Below, in pieces: positions 35,482 to 44,119 of a stretch of 64,000 bases of DNA. Origin of the DNA: Pedobacter sp. Hv1 (GTDB taxonomy: Bacteria; Bacteroidota; Bacteroidia; Sphingobacteriales; Sphingobacteriaceae); assembly GCF_001412215.1 (NCBI RefSeq), contig NZ_LLWP01000009.1, positions 248,001-312,000 on the forward strand, written 5' to 3'. Position numbers and translations under genes: made by a program. Under the pieces are notes generated by a model, which did no database searches, had not been told where the DNA came from, and saw only the letters and a program-made list of their open reading frames with translations. Position 1 is the stretch's first letter. Each line of letters opens with the position of its first letter.

Positions 35482-36582
35482 TTAATCTCTTAGAGAGATC
35501 CTATTGTGCTCAAATTTTAACTGATGATCTTTAAAATCAACATCAGTTAAGCTTTGGATCTTTTTAAAAGCGGTAAAATTCTCATCAAGTGTTAAACGAT
35601 TAATTTTATCCTGTTTTACTGAAACTACATCGGCATAGAGGAAATCGCCTTTGGCATTGATCTTTAATTGAAGCAAGGGTGCAAAACCATTCGGACCTTT
35701 TAAGCTAAACATGCCATAGGTACAGAAATTACCTAAACTATAAGCAATGAATTTGTTTTTGTAAACTTCAACGGCTCGGGTTACATGTGGCCCATGACCT
35801 AAAACCACATCGGCGCCTGCATCAATTACGCCATGGGCAAAAGCATATACATTACCTCGGTTCTCTTTGTAAAAAATCTCTGTTTGTCGGGTTACATGTT
35901 CAAAATTGGCACCTTCGCCACCGCCATGAAAGGACACAATTACAATGTCTACCTGCTTTTTTAAGGCAGCAACTAGCTTCTTGGCACTGTCTATATCTTT
36001 AATGGAAACGGTATTCTCATTAGGCGCAAAAGCGCAAAATGCATATTTTACACTATCTTTTTCGAAGATATCGAAAGGTTTGTTCAGTTGTCCGGCATAT
36101 TTGATCTGCAATGAATCTAAGATCCTTGCTGTATTCTTTCGGCCTCTACTGTCAAAATCACCAACGTGGTTATTCGCAATGCTAAGTACATTAAATCCAG
36201 CTTTTTTAAAAATCTCACCATAGCGATCGGGCATCCGAAAGGCATAACAGCTGTTGGGGTTGGCGCCTTTACATTTAGAAGAATTGCCGTTATTTAAAAA
36301 ACAACCTTCTAAATTCCCAAAAACAATATCTCCCTTTAAAAATGAATCAACTGCTTTAAAACTGTTGATGGCATCATCAGGTGGAAGATTGAGCTTACTT
36401 GGAAATGCAGATCCCAACATGATATCGCCTACTGCAACAATGCTAATGGTATCTTTTATTTGATGTAAACTATCCTGACTTGAATTGGGTTGTTGGATAG
36501 CTGTAGTTGTTTTACTTTGACAGCTCAATAAAAAATAAGCAACAAGTAGGGTGAAACTAGCAAGAGCGAAAAATCTTTTCAT
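35482..36582 (-). CDS. CapA-family (PGA_cap) lipoprotein
   Basis: A 366-residue protein with an SPII signal ending FLLSCQ (C21). The calcineurin-like CapA domain spans about 45-300: VAVGDIMLGSAF, FGNLEGCFLN, LSIANNHVGDFDSRG, IVSFHGGGEG and VLGHGPHV, the metal-site motifs of a phosphatase-like fold. The family is named from CapA of poly-gamma-glutamate capsule synthesis, but no capB or capC lies nearby, so a capsule role is not supported; many members act on cell-wall or other envelope glycans. Located in the envelope by the lipid anchor. Confidence 0.88.
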   Translation of the reverse strand: MKRFFALASFTLLVAYFLLSCQSKTTTAIQQPNSSQDSLHQIKDTISIVAVGDIMLGSAFPSKLNLPPDDAINSFKAVDSFLKGDIVFGNLEGCFLNNGNSSKCKGANPNSCYAFRMPDRYGEIFKKAGFNVLSIANNHVGDFDSRGRKNTARILDSLQIKYAGQLNKPFDIFEKDSVKYAFCAFAPNENTVSIKDIDSAKKLVAALKKQVDIVIVSFHGGGEGANFEHVTRQTEIFYKENRGNVYAFAHGVIDAGADVVLGHGPHVTRAVEVYKNKFIAYSLGNFCTYGMFSLKGPNGFAPLLQLKINAKGDFLYADVVSVKQDKINRLTLDENFTAFKKIQSLTDVDFKDHQLKFEHNRISLRD

Positions 36583-36592
36583 TGGTGAGGTA

Positions 36593-36624
36593 TAAAAAAA
36601 TCCCCCTGGGTTGATAGGAGGATT
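36593..36624 (-). terminator. Terminator of the NlpC/P60 gene
   Basis: Read leftwards, AATCCTCCT (36624-36616) pairs with AGGGGGATT (36607-36599), one mismatch, followed by a run of T residues (36600-36594). It lies between the NlpC/P60 stop and the CapA-like start. Confidence 0.75.
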
Positions 36625-36655
36625 ATAATATTTTTAGTGAATTAGAAAAGTTGAA

Positions 36656-37231
36656 CTATTCTTCAACAAAGTCCTTTTTGCCCGATTCGATGATTCGGCC
36701 ACCCTTAAAAAAGATCCGGGCGTAATAAGGTTCGTTAAGGTTGCTGATTACCACACCACGTGATGATGAAGCATGAGCAAAACGATTATCGCCTAAGTAA
36801 ACACCCACGTGCGAAATTTTACGTCCATTACCTCTAAAGAATACCAAATCACCTTCTTTCAATTCGTCTTTAGACAATGGAACAGTCATTCCGAAAATAT
36901 CGCCAGAGTTGCGTAGAATATTGGTATTGAAAACTTTATCGTAAATGGTTTTTGCAAAGGCTGAACAATCAATTCCTTTTTTGGTATTACCTGCAAAACG
37001 GTAAGGAGTTCCAATCCACTCGTATATAAATTTATATAGCTTTAAGTTCGAAGTTGCATCTACGGCAACACCCATTACTTGCGAGAAATATTGTGAAGCT
37101 AAGTTATCTGGATCTTCTACCTTGGTCTCTTTTGCCTTGCTTTGAACTTCTTTTGTCTTTTTGCTTTGGGCAAATGTAGCAGAGTAGCTACAAGTGATGA
37201 TCAATAGGGAGAACAAAAACTTTTTAATCAT
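36656..37231 (-). CDS. NlpC/P60 cell-wall hydrolase
   Basis: A 191-residue C40-family cysteine peptidase with a signal peptide (1-21, ending ATFAQ). The catalytic motif KKGIDCSAFAKT has C89; the histidines are H141 in ISHVGVYLGD and H153 in RFAHASS. It should cut peptidoglycan stem peptides (D-Glu to diamino acid bond) in the periplasm. The N-terminal linker is charged. A Bacteroidota promoter is visible at 37306-37336 and a terminator follows the gene, so it is transcribed alone. Confidence 0.92.
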   Translation of the reverse strand: MIKKFLFSLLIITCSYSATFAQSKKTKEVQSKAKETKVEDPDNLASQYFSQVMGVAVDATSNLKLYKFIYEWIGTPYRFAGNTKKGIDCSAFAKTIYDKVFNTNILRNSGDIFGMTVPLSKDELKEGDLVFFRGNGRKISHVGVYLGDNRFAHASSSRGVVISNLNEPYYARIFFKGGRIIESGKKDFVEE

Positions 37232-37305
37232 GTTATACTGTTAAGTTTGGGTAAAAATGACACTTACACTTAAACGTACACCACTAGGGCTTATTGTTAG
37301 GGTAG

Positions 37306-37336
37306 CAAAAATATGTTATTTGAATATGTTATCCAA
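37306..37336 (-). promoter_or_regulatory. Promoter of the NlpC/P60 gene
   Basis: On the minus strand TTG (37336-37334) is followed after 20 bases by TATTTTTG (37313-37306), matching the Bacteroidota consensus. The transcript should start near 37300, leaving a leader of about 70 bases. Confidence 0.65.
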
Positions 37337-37679
37337 ATGTTTTTCAGTCATTTGTAAAAGTTATTAACATTTGTTGCGTTTTTACCTGCGCTAACGTATC
37401 ATTTTAATTGTTTTTCTGTTAACAAAATCAAAATTAGACTTCTAGTAAATAGGCCCATCTATAAATATGACTAACAGAATAATATTTCCCTGTTTTTTTT
37501 AATTCATTCTAAAATTTATCGCGAATTGGCGAAAGCAAGAAATATTAATCCCAAGTATTGTCAAATTGCAAAAAAATAAAAAGGCAACAAATTGATTAAA
37601 AGGCTTAAAATCTAATAGTTTAGCAGCTCCACAAAGATAATTTTACATTAAATGATGTCAGAAATTGCATAAAAAAAAT

Positions 37680-37687
37680 TAGATTTG
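37680..37687 (+). promoter_or_regulatory. Putative -7 element of pdhA
   Basis: TAGATTTG matches TAnnTTTG, 29 bases before the ATG. There is no TTG at 17-23 bases upstream; the one at 37665-37667 is too close. Confidence 0.4.
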
Positions 37688-37716
37688 CTCTCATAAATAA
37701 AAATCAATACCTCAAC

Positions 37717-38709
37717 ATGAGTGCAGTAGAAATAAATAAGGATACCTATTTGAAGTGGTTTGAGTCGATGTTGCTGATGCGCAAGTTCGAAGAAAAAACC
37801 GGACAGTTATACGGACAGCAAAAGATACGTGGTTTTTGCCACCTATACATCGGCCAAGAGGCAGTAGTTGCAGGCGCAATCTCTGCAATGGGACCAGACG
37901 ATTCTATGATTACAGCTTACCGTGATCACGCACATGCTTTGGCATTAGGTGTAAGTGCAAACAGTATCATGGCAGAAATGTATGGTAAAATAACTGGTTG
38001 CTCTAAAGGTAAAGGTGGTTCAATGCACATCTTTAGTAAAGAACATAACTTTTACGGTGGACACGGTATTGTAGGTGGTCAAATTCCATTAGGTGCAGGT
38101 ATTGCATTTGCTGAGAAATATAAAGGCACTAAAAATGTAAATATTTGTTACATGGGCGACGGAGCAGTTCGTCAGGGTGCTTTAAACGAAGCCTTTAACA
38201 TGGCCATGTTATGGAAACTACCTGTAATTTTTGTTTGCGAAAACAATGGTTATGCCATGGGAACTTCTGTAGAACGTACCACCAACATGACAGATATCTA
38301 TAAAATTGGTTTAGGTTTCGATATGCCTTGTGCACCAGTTGATGGAATGGATCCTGTTGCAGTACACAATGCAATGGACGAAGCTATTCAACGTGCTCGT
38401 AGTGGCGAAGGACCTACTTTCTTAGAAATGAGAACTTACCGTTACCGTGGTCACTCGATGTCTGATCCAGCAAAATACCGTTCAAAAGACGAGTTGGAAG
38501 AATACAAATCAAAAGATCCAATTGAGCAAGTAAGAGAAGTTATTCTGGCAGAAAAATATGCCGATGATAAATGGATAGCTGAGATTGAAGAAAAAGTAAA
38601 AGCAATAGTTGATGAATCAGTGAAATTTGCTGAAGAATCTCCTTGGCCAGACGCATCAGAGCTTTATAAAGATGTTTATGTACAAGCAGACTATCCATAC
38701 CAAGATTAA
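37717..38709 (+). CDS. pdhA: Pyruvate dehydrogenase E1 component, alpha subunit
   Basis: A 330-residue E1 alpha subunit. The thiamine diphosphate motif GDGAVRQGALNEAFNM to CENN spans about 148-178, after HGIVGGQIPLGAG, and the phosphorylation-loop-type segment YRYRGHSMSDPAKYR is present. It decarboxylates pyruvate and passes the acetyl group to E2 lipoate, with the beta subunit. The ATG at 37717 follows an AT-rich leader. The next gene, E2, starts 34 bases downstream. The beta subunit is not in this window, so E1 alpha and beta are unlinked here. Confidence 0.95.
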   Translation: MSAVEINKDTYLKWFESMLLMRKFEEKTGQLYGQQKIRGFCHLYIGQEAVVAGAISAMGPDDSMITAYRDHAHALALGVSANSIMAEMYGKITGCSKGKGGSMHIFSKEHNFYGGHGIVGGQIPLGAGIAFAEKYKGTKNVNICYMGDGAVRQGALNEAFNMAMLWKLPVIFVCENNGYAMGTSVERTTNMTDIYKIGLGFDMPCAPVDGMDPVAVHNAMDEAIQRARSGEGPTFLEMRTYRYRGHSMSDPAKYRSKDELEEYKSKDPIEQVREVILAEKYADDKWIAEIEEKVKAIVDESVKFAEESPWPDASELYKDVYVQADYPYQD

Positions 38710-38743
38710 TTTTTTAGAACGCATTTTCAATAGATTTATATAA

Positions 38744-40378
38744 ATGGCTGATATAGTAAAAATGCCCAAAATGAGCGATACCATGACCGAAGGGGTAATG
38801 GCGAAGTGGCATAAAAAAGTAGGCGATAAAGTTAAGAGCGGCGATGTTTTGGCCGAAGTAGAAACCGATAAGGCGACTATGGATTTAGAGTCTTACTGGG
38901 ACGGAACGCTATTGTTTGTTGGCGTTGAAGAAGGTAAAGCTGTTCCGGTTGATGCTGTAATTGCAGTAATCGGTAAAGAAGGTGAAGATTACAAAGCAGC
39001 ACTTGAGGCTGAAGGTGGTGCAGCTAAAGCAGATGCACCGAAAGCTGAAGAAGCACCAAAAGAAGAAGCTAAAGCACCAGCACAAGGTGGTGGCTTAAGT
39101 GAAGAAGAACTGAGCAAAAAAGGAGTAACGGTAATCCGTATGCCTTTATTAAGTGATACCATGACCGAAGGCGTTATTGCCGAATGGCATAAAAAAGTAG
39201 GTGATAAAGTTAAGGATGATGATGTTTTAGCTGATGTAGAAACCGATAAGGCTACTATGGAAGTAATGGGCTATGCAACTGGAACTTTATTGCATATTGG
39301 CGTAAACAAGGGTGAAGCTGCCAAAGTAAACGGCATTATCGCTATTGTTGGGCCGGAAGGAACAGATATCTCTGCTATTTTAGCACAAGGTGATGCACCG
39401 GCTAAAGCTGCAAGTTCAGCACCGGCTGAAGGCCCTAAAGCTGAAGCAGCAAAAGAAGAAGCAAAACCTCAAGTAGCTGCCAATGCAAATACTGGTCGTA
39501 TCATTGCCTCGCCTTTGGCTAAAAAAATTGCCAAAGAAAAAGGGATAGATCTTGCTCAGGTTGCTGGTAGTGCAGATGGTGGTCGTATCATTAAAAAAGA
39601 TATCGAGAACTTTAAACCTGCTGCTGCGGCTCCAGTTACTACTGCTGCTCCTGCTGCAGAAAAAGTAGCTCCTGCAATTCCTTCATTTGTTGGCGAAGAG
39701 AAATTTAGCGAAAGACCAGTTACCCAAATGCGTAAAGCAATTAGCAGACGTTTATCTGAAAGCTTGTTTACTGCACCGCATTTCTATGTAACCATGAGTA
39801 TTGATATGGACCAAGCGATTGCGGCCCGTACCAAAATGAATGAATATGCTCCAGTTAAAATTTCTTTCAACGATCTAGTGTTAAAAGCAGTAGCGATTGC
39901 CTTAAAACAACACCCTGCTATCAATTCATCTTTCTTGGGCGATACCATCCGTACCAATGAACATGTACACATTGGTGTAGCTGTTGCGGTTGATGAAGGT
40001 TTATTGGTGCCTGTAATCCGTTTTGCTGATGGCAAATCATTAAGCCATATCTCTGCTGAGGTAAAAGAGTACGCTCAAAAAGCAAAATCTAAAAAACTAC
40101 AACCTGCCGAAATGGAAGGCTCAACATTCACTATCTCTAATTTAGGAATGTTTGGCGTGGATGAATTTACAGCAATTATCAATACGCCAAATGCTTGTAT
40201 CCTTGCCGTAAGCGGTATTGCACAAGTACCAGTGGTTAAAAATGGTGCTGTTGTACCAGGTAATGTAATGAAAGTGACTTTAAGCTGCGATCACCGTGTG
40301 GTTGATGGTGCTACAGGCGCTGCTTTCTTACAAACCTTAAAAGCGTTATTAGAAGAACCAGTAAGGTTATTGGTTTAA
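38744..40378 (+). CDS. Dihydrolipoyllysine acetyltransferase (pyruvate dehydrogenase E2)
   Basis: A 544-residue E2. Two lipoyl domains carry lipoyl lysines in ETDKATMDLES (K43) and ETDKATMEVMG (about K168), separated by alanine-, proline- and lysine-rich linkers. A peripheral-subunit-binding domain follows (about 250-285, RIIASPLAKKIAKEKGID), then the catalytic domain (about 315-544) with the active-site motif CDHRVVDGATG. It moves acetyl groups to CoA and forms the complex core. Both lipoyl domains seem functional. It lies downstream of pdhA in the same operon and ends before a clear terminator. Confidence 0.95.
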   Translation: MADIVKMPKMSDTMTEGVMAKWHKKVGDKVKSGDVLAEVETDKATMDLESYWDGTLLFVGVEEGKAVPVDAVIAVIGKEGEDYKAALEAEGGAAKADAPKAEEAPKEEAKAPAQGGGLSEEELSKKGVTVIRMPLLSDTMTEGVIAEWHKKVGDKVKDDDVLADVETDKATMEVMGYATGTLLHIGVNKGEAAKVNGIIAIVGPEGTDISAILAQGDAPAKAASSAPAEGPKAEAAKEEAKPQVAANANTGRIIASPLAKKIAKEKGIDLAQVAGSADGGRIIKKDIENFKPAAAAPVTTAAPAAEKVAPAIPSFVGEEKFSERPVTQMRKAISRRLSESLFTAPHFYVTMSIDMDQAIAARTKMNEYAPVKISFNDLVLKAVAIALKQHPAINSSFLGDTIRTNEHVHIGVAVAVDEGLLVPVIRFADGKSLSHISAEVKEYAQKAKSKKLQPAEMEGSTFTISNLGMFGVDEFTAIINTPNACILAVSGIAQVPVVKNGAVVPGNVMKVTLSCDHRVVDGATGAAFLQTLKALLEEPVRLLV

Positions 40379-40389
40379 CATAATTGACG

Positions 40390-40410
40390 ATCCTGAGCTT
40401 GTCTGAGGAT
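40390..40410. repeat. Short dispersed repeat with inverted ends, copy 2
   Basis: ATCCT (40390-40394) and AGGAT (40406-40410) flank a core containing CTGAGCTTGTC (40393-40403), one base different from the core at 23180-23190. Confidence 0.45.
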
Positions 40411-40415
40411 TTAAT

Positions 40416-40446
40416 AAAAAGGCTACCTGTTTGGGTAGCCTTTTTT
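40416..40446 (+). terminator. Terminator of the pdhA-E2 operon
   Basis: GGCTACC (40421-40427) pairs with GGTAGCC (40434-40440), extended by A and T runs on either side. Confidence 0.9.
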
Positions 40447-40516
40447 GTTAGCGTGAATTTGCAACAAAAATAAAATAATGATAAACGATACTCTTCTTTT
40501 TGTTGTTGATGATAAA

Positions 40517-41200
40517 TTAGTTGGTGTAGAATATATAAACTCCCGAGTCTGAAGTATTTCCTTTACTATCCCTAGTAATCACCTTCCAATAATAGGTCGT
40601 GCCTGTATTTATAGCTACATCAGCTAATGTAAGCCCCACCTGGTTGCTTTTTAATAATGTAGGAGTATTAGTAGTGCCTAGATAAATGTCATAATTTACA
40701 ATGTCGTTATCTGCATCGCTACCAGTCCATTGTAAGGTCGTTTTTCCAGCGTTTGGCGTAATGCGCTGTCCCATTGTTGGACTAATCATTTCGGCAGGGA
40801 AAGGGCTATAAAAGCTAAGTGCATCTCCAGCATTAAAGAACTTCCAAACTTCACTTTTTGCGGTTGTGCTGGTTTTTGATGATTTAGCAGTTACAAACCA
40901 CGAATAGGGAGTATTTCTCGTTAATGTTATAGGTAATTCGATATTGGCAGTAGTTTGACTAGTAGTTACCCCACTTTCGAGATTTTTTACAGTAATTTCA
41001 TATGAATCGGCATTTTGAGATGCCGTCCATTTAAATAGAATAGAACTTAAAGTTGGTGAAATTATAGTTCCACTTATGCAAGCTTCGTTATTGTTCGGAA
41101 GCGACAATACTGCTTTAGTAGGTGGATCTATTACCTCTGGGGTTTTCTCACAGCTTAATATTGTTAAACATGCTAGGCATAGAAATAAATATCTTTTCAT
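40517..41200 (-). CDS. Lipoprotein with two fibronectin III-like domains
   Basis: A 227-residue protein with an SPII signal ending LTILSC (C17). Two beta-sandwich repeats of fibronectin type III style follow: about 45-125 (FKWTASQNADSYEITVKNL to YSWFVTAKS) and 135-227 (LQWTGSDADNDIVNYDIYLG to YYWKVITRDSKG). Such lipoproteins often bind glycans or proteins on the surface. It is the last gene of a leftward operon, 10 bases after the large sorting-domain protein, and may be a partner of it. No enzymatic motif. Confidence 0.8.
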   Translation of the reverse strand: MKRYLFLCLACLTILSCEKTPEVIDPPTKAVLSLPNNNEACISGTIISPTLSSILFKWTASQNADSYEITVKNLESGVTTSQTTANIELPITLTRNTPYSWFVTAKSSKTSTTAKSEVWKFFNAGDALSFYSPFPAEMISPTMGQRITPNAGKTTLQWTGSDADNDIVNYDIYLGTTNTPTLLKSNQVGLTLADVAINTGTTYYWKVITRDSKGNTSDSGVYIFYTN

Positions 41201-41209
41201 TGTTTATTC

Positions 41210-44119
41210 TTAATCTTTTATAATCTTGTGGATAGTTTTTGTATTGCCAATAGACAGGGTAAGTACATGTAAGCCTTTACTTAGTTTGGAAAGATTGACA
41301 CCTATTCTTCCATATTCTGAAATATGCTGGCTAGTATGTACCAATCTTCCATCTAGCGAATGAACTTCTATTTTGGCCTGATTTGATTCTGTACTCCCAG
41401 TAGAAATGTAAAGCATATCTTTTACTGGATTCGGGTAGAGTGAAATACGATTTGTAGTGATAAATGTTTTTTCCACTATGCCTTGGCAGAGCTTATCTGA
41501 AGATATCTTAACAATGTTATTTCCATTGATTAATGGAAGTGAAATTTCTTGATCAGTTGTTGTAAATACTTTACCATTTAATTCAATTCTATAAAAATTG
41601 CTACCCTCTAGTTTCAGCACTACTGTATTCCCGCCATCTTTTAGGTTTGAATAAACAGCTAAGTCTTTAGGCTCCTTAATTGCTAAATCAAAACATTGTT
41701 TATAGCCTGCTTGCCCGGCAATGGTAATACAAACATTATAAGTTCCAGCAGGGAGGTTATTTAAAGCCAAAACACTATTGAATGGGTGTGTGGTGGTTTT
41801 ATTATTCCCAATAATAGTTGCTGTATAGTTTAGGGCTTGTGTGGCGGTAATCTGAATAGCACCATTATTGCTACCTTTACAAGTTACATCGGTTGATTTA
41901 ACAGTGAAATTACTTACTGGCAAGGTAAATACAACATCTAAAATTTGAGTTACTTCTGTTGCAGCATTAAAATTTGTATTTCCTGTTTGTGATGCAATAA
42001 TTGTTGTAGAGCCTGATGCAATGAGATGGACTTTATTACCTATAATGGTAGCTACCGAAGGATTTGAACTTCTATAGTTAACAGACAATCCTGAACTTGC
42101 TGTAGCAGTTAAATCAAAATCTGCATCATTGTAATTTTTAACCATTAGGTTAGGGAAAGTAATCGTCTGATTGGCTTTATTTACTACCAATTCGACCTCT
42201 TTGGTTGCTGAAGCAAATTCTGTATTTCCTACCTGTAAAGCAGTAATTGTAGTCGATCCTGCACCCACAATATGAACCTTATTATTTACAATGGTTGCTA
42301 CCGCTGGATTTGAGCTATTGTAAGTGATGGCCAATCCCGAGCTTGCAGAAGCGCCCGGATCAAAATCTAGGCTGTTCAGTTCCTTTGCGCTAAGGTTAGG
42401 GAAGGTAATGGTTTGCAAAAACTTACTAATAGTTAAGCTATTGGATACTTGTGTCGCCGCACTGTAATTGTTATTCCCATTCTGGATTGCTGTAATAGTT
42501 GTGCTTCCTGCCCCAACAATATGTGCCTTATATCCTATAATACTTACGACGCTTGGGTTAGAACTGGTAAAACTAACTTCCAATCCAGAGCTTGCAACAG
42601 CATTGAGGTCAAAATCAGGATCAGAAATCCTTTTAGCTGGTATAGTAGGAAAGTCTATATTTTGAATAGCCTTGCTTACAAACAGGTTAAGGTTTACAAT
42701 CGCAGGACTATAGGTAGCGTTACCAACCTGTGTTGCAGTAATGATAGCAGAACCAGCCCCAACCATATGTACTTTGTTATTTACGATGGTCGCAACTAAT
42801 GGATTACTACTGGTATAAGTAATGGGTAGTCCGGTATTTGCTGTAACGCCAGGATCAAAATCTATATCACCGTAGGTTTTTACAGGTATTGCATTATAGG
42901 TAAAAACTTGAGGTAATTTACTGATGAAGATAAACCCAGTTGCTGCAGCCACTCCTCCTGGCCCACTTACATTTACCTCTCCAGAAGCACCATCATTTGA
43001 GATTACGGCTGTAATAGTTGTTGGCGAAACTACTGTGAAAGAAGCAGCTGGCACACCACCAAAGGTTATCTTAGTAGCGCCAGTAAAATTTGTCCCTGTT
43101 ATGGTTATTACTTCACCACTTCTTGCTGTAGTTGGACTAAAGGAATTGATAAAGCTATAAGCTGGGGCACAACTTCCTGGCGATAAAGGAATCATAGGAG
43201 GCTCAATGCCTGAAGCAATTTGGCTTAGGTTTACCATATACCTCCCCGCATTAATATCATTGGTATTGAGTGTCCTTTTTTCAGTTTCTGTTACCTGACG
43301 ACCCCAGTACATCACATCATTTTGATTGATAACAACCCCTAAATTCAGTGCTTTGCCTAAACTATGTAAGGCGACACTTTCAAAGTCATATAATCCAGGT
43401 TCACCTGAATTGAATTTGAACCAGTGATTTAATTTGCTAAAAGTGATATTGACACCAACGAGGTACCAAGTATTTCCCCTGAGCACATGAATAGTTGAAG
43501 TCTGAGCTGCAGCCCCTACATCCATCTCTTCATCATCTACAATCCGAATAATGTTACCTCCCCATCGAGAACTAGTCGGTTCTCCAATTTTCCAATTTAC
43601 ACCTGTTGCACATTTCCACGTTTCAAAAGCATTCAAAAAAGCAGCTTTGGCTTTATTGTTTGAGTTGAGACTGGTATGTAAATTAAAAGTATAACCTCCA
43701 GAACCATTGTCATCATATAGTTTTGTCTCCTTGCCGGAAACATTGTAAATATCATAATCAATAATCAACCATGGATGTATGGCTTTTACAGTTCCGTTAT
43801 CCATTTTTATATAAATTGGTCCATCTCCAGCACCCGAAGGTACTTTTACTTCAATTCTTGTATCAGACCATAATAGATAATCGCTTTCTAAAGGTCTAGC
43901 TATTCCTTGGCTAGCTCTACCAATATAGAAATACACAGAGTTATTAGCGGTTTTGTGCGGCCCAAAGCCTGATCCTGTAATAGTTAATACACTTCCTGTC
44001 CCTGCAGTGATATGGGATGGGCTAAAAGTATCCACCTGACTAAAAGCCGTTGAAGAAAGAATAAAAGCAAAAAATAAAAAGCAACAGATGAAGCGGAAAT
44101 TTAGGGTTTTCTTAATCAT
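41210..44119 (-). CDS. Large secreted protein: IPT/TIG, degenerate matrixin, Ig-like repeats, type IX sorting domain
   Basis: A 969-residue exported protein. Signal peptide 1-28; a TIG-like domain (about 29-120); a region like M10 matrixins (about 120-300) with the tell-tale VALHSLGKALNLGVV and VMYWGR; a second IPT/TIG domain (about 320-400); four tandem Ig-like repeats of about 80 residues (405-725, each with SSNPxVATI and KVHIVGAGSTTITA); a SprB-like stretch (about 725-885); and a C-terminal type A sorting domain (about 890-969, LYPNPVKDML and LSKGLHVLTL). In active matrixins the zinc motif is HExxHxxGxxH; here it reads H252 S253, K256 and V262, so peptidase activity is probably lost. Surface-displayed by type IX secretion. 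Confidence 0.88.
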   Translation of the reverse strand: MIKKTLNFRFICCFLFFAFILSSTAFSQVDTFSPSHITAGTGSVLTITGSGFGPHKTANNSVYFYIGRASQGIARPLESDYLLWSDTRIEVKVPSGAGDGPIYIKMDNGTVKAIHPWLIIDYDIYNVSGKETKLYDDNGSGGYTFNLHTSLNSNNKAKAAFLNAFETWKCATGVNWKIGEPTSSRWGGNIIRIVDDEEMDVGAAAQTSTIHVLRGNTWYLVGVNITFSKLNHWFKFNSGEPGLYDFESVALHSLGKALNLGVVINQNDVMYWGRQVTETEKRTLNTNDINAGRYMVNLSQIASGIEPPMIPLSPGSCAPAYSFINSFSPTTARSGEVITITGTNFTGATKITFGGVPAASFTVVSPTTITAVISNDGASGEVNVSGPGGVAAATGFIFISKLPQVFTYNAIPVKTYGDIDFDPGVTANTGLPITYTSSNPLVATIVNNKVHMVGAGSAIITATQVGNATYSPAIVNLNLFVSKAIQNIDFPTIPAKRISDPDFDLNAVASSGLEVSFTSSNPSVVSIIGYKAHIVGAGSTTITAIQNGNNNYSAATQVSNSLTISKFLQTITFPNLSAKELNSLDFDPGASASSGLAITYNSSNPAVATIVNNKVHIVGAGSTTITALQVGNTEFASATKEVELVVNKANQTITFPNLMVKNYNDADFDLTATASSGLSVNYRSSNPSVATIIGNKVHLIASGSTTIIASQTGNTNFNAATEVTQILDVVFTLPVSNFTVKSTDVTCKGSNNGAIQITATQALNYTATIIGNNKTTTHPFNSVLALNNLPAGTYNVCITIAGQAGYKQCFDLAIKEPKDLAVYSNLKDGGNTVVLKLEGSNFYRIELNGKVFTTTDQEISLPLINGNNIVKISSDKLCQGIVEKTFITTNRISLYPNPVKDMLYISTGSTESNQAKIEVHSLDGRLVHTSQHISEYGRIGVNLSKLSKGLHVLTLSIGNTKTIHKIIKD
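41945..42905 (-). repeat. Four tandem repeats coding Ig-like domains
   Basis: Four units of roughly 240-250 bases encode about 80-residue domains with the shared core SSNPxVATI(I/V)xNKVHIVGAGSTTITA. They diverge at the DNA level but keep the repeat length. Boundaries are approximate. Confidence 0.8.

Larger units (their letters stand above)
37232..37716. other. 485-base divergent intergenic region
   Basis: It holds the promoter of the NlpC/P60 gene (37306-37336) and a -7-like element for pdhA (37680-37687). The middle part is very AT-rich. I see no reading frame of interest, no RNA gene and no strong repeat. Confidence 0.6.

Noticed and set aside
35482-36582. Poly-gamma-glutamate capsule synthesis locus
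   Set aside because: Only the CapA-like gene is present; no ligase (CapB) or CapC genes lie nearby, so the name would mislead.
41945-42905. Regularly spaced similar stretches suggesting a CRISPR array
   Set aside because: The units are about 240-250 bases long, diverged at DNA level and encode repeated Ig-like domains in frame.
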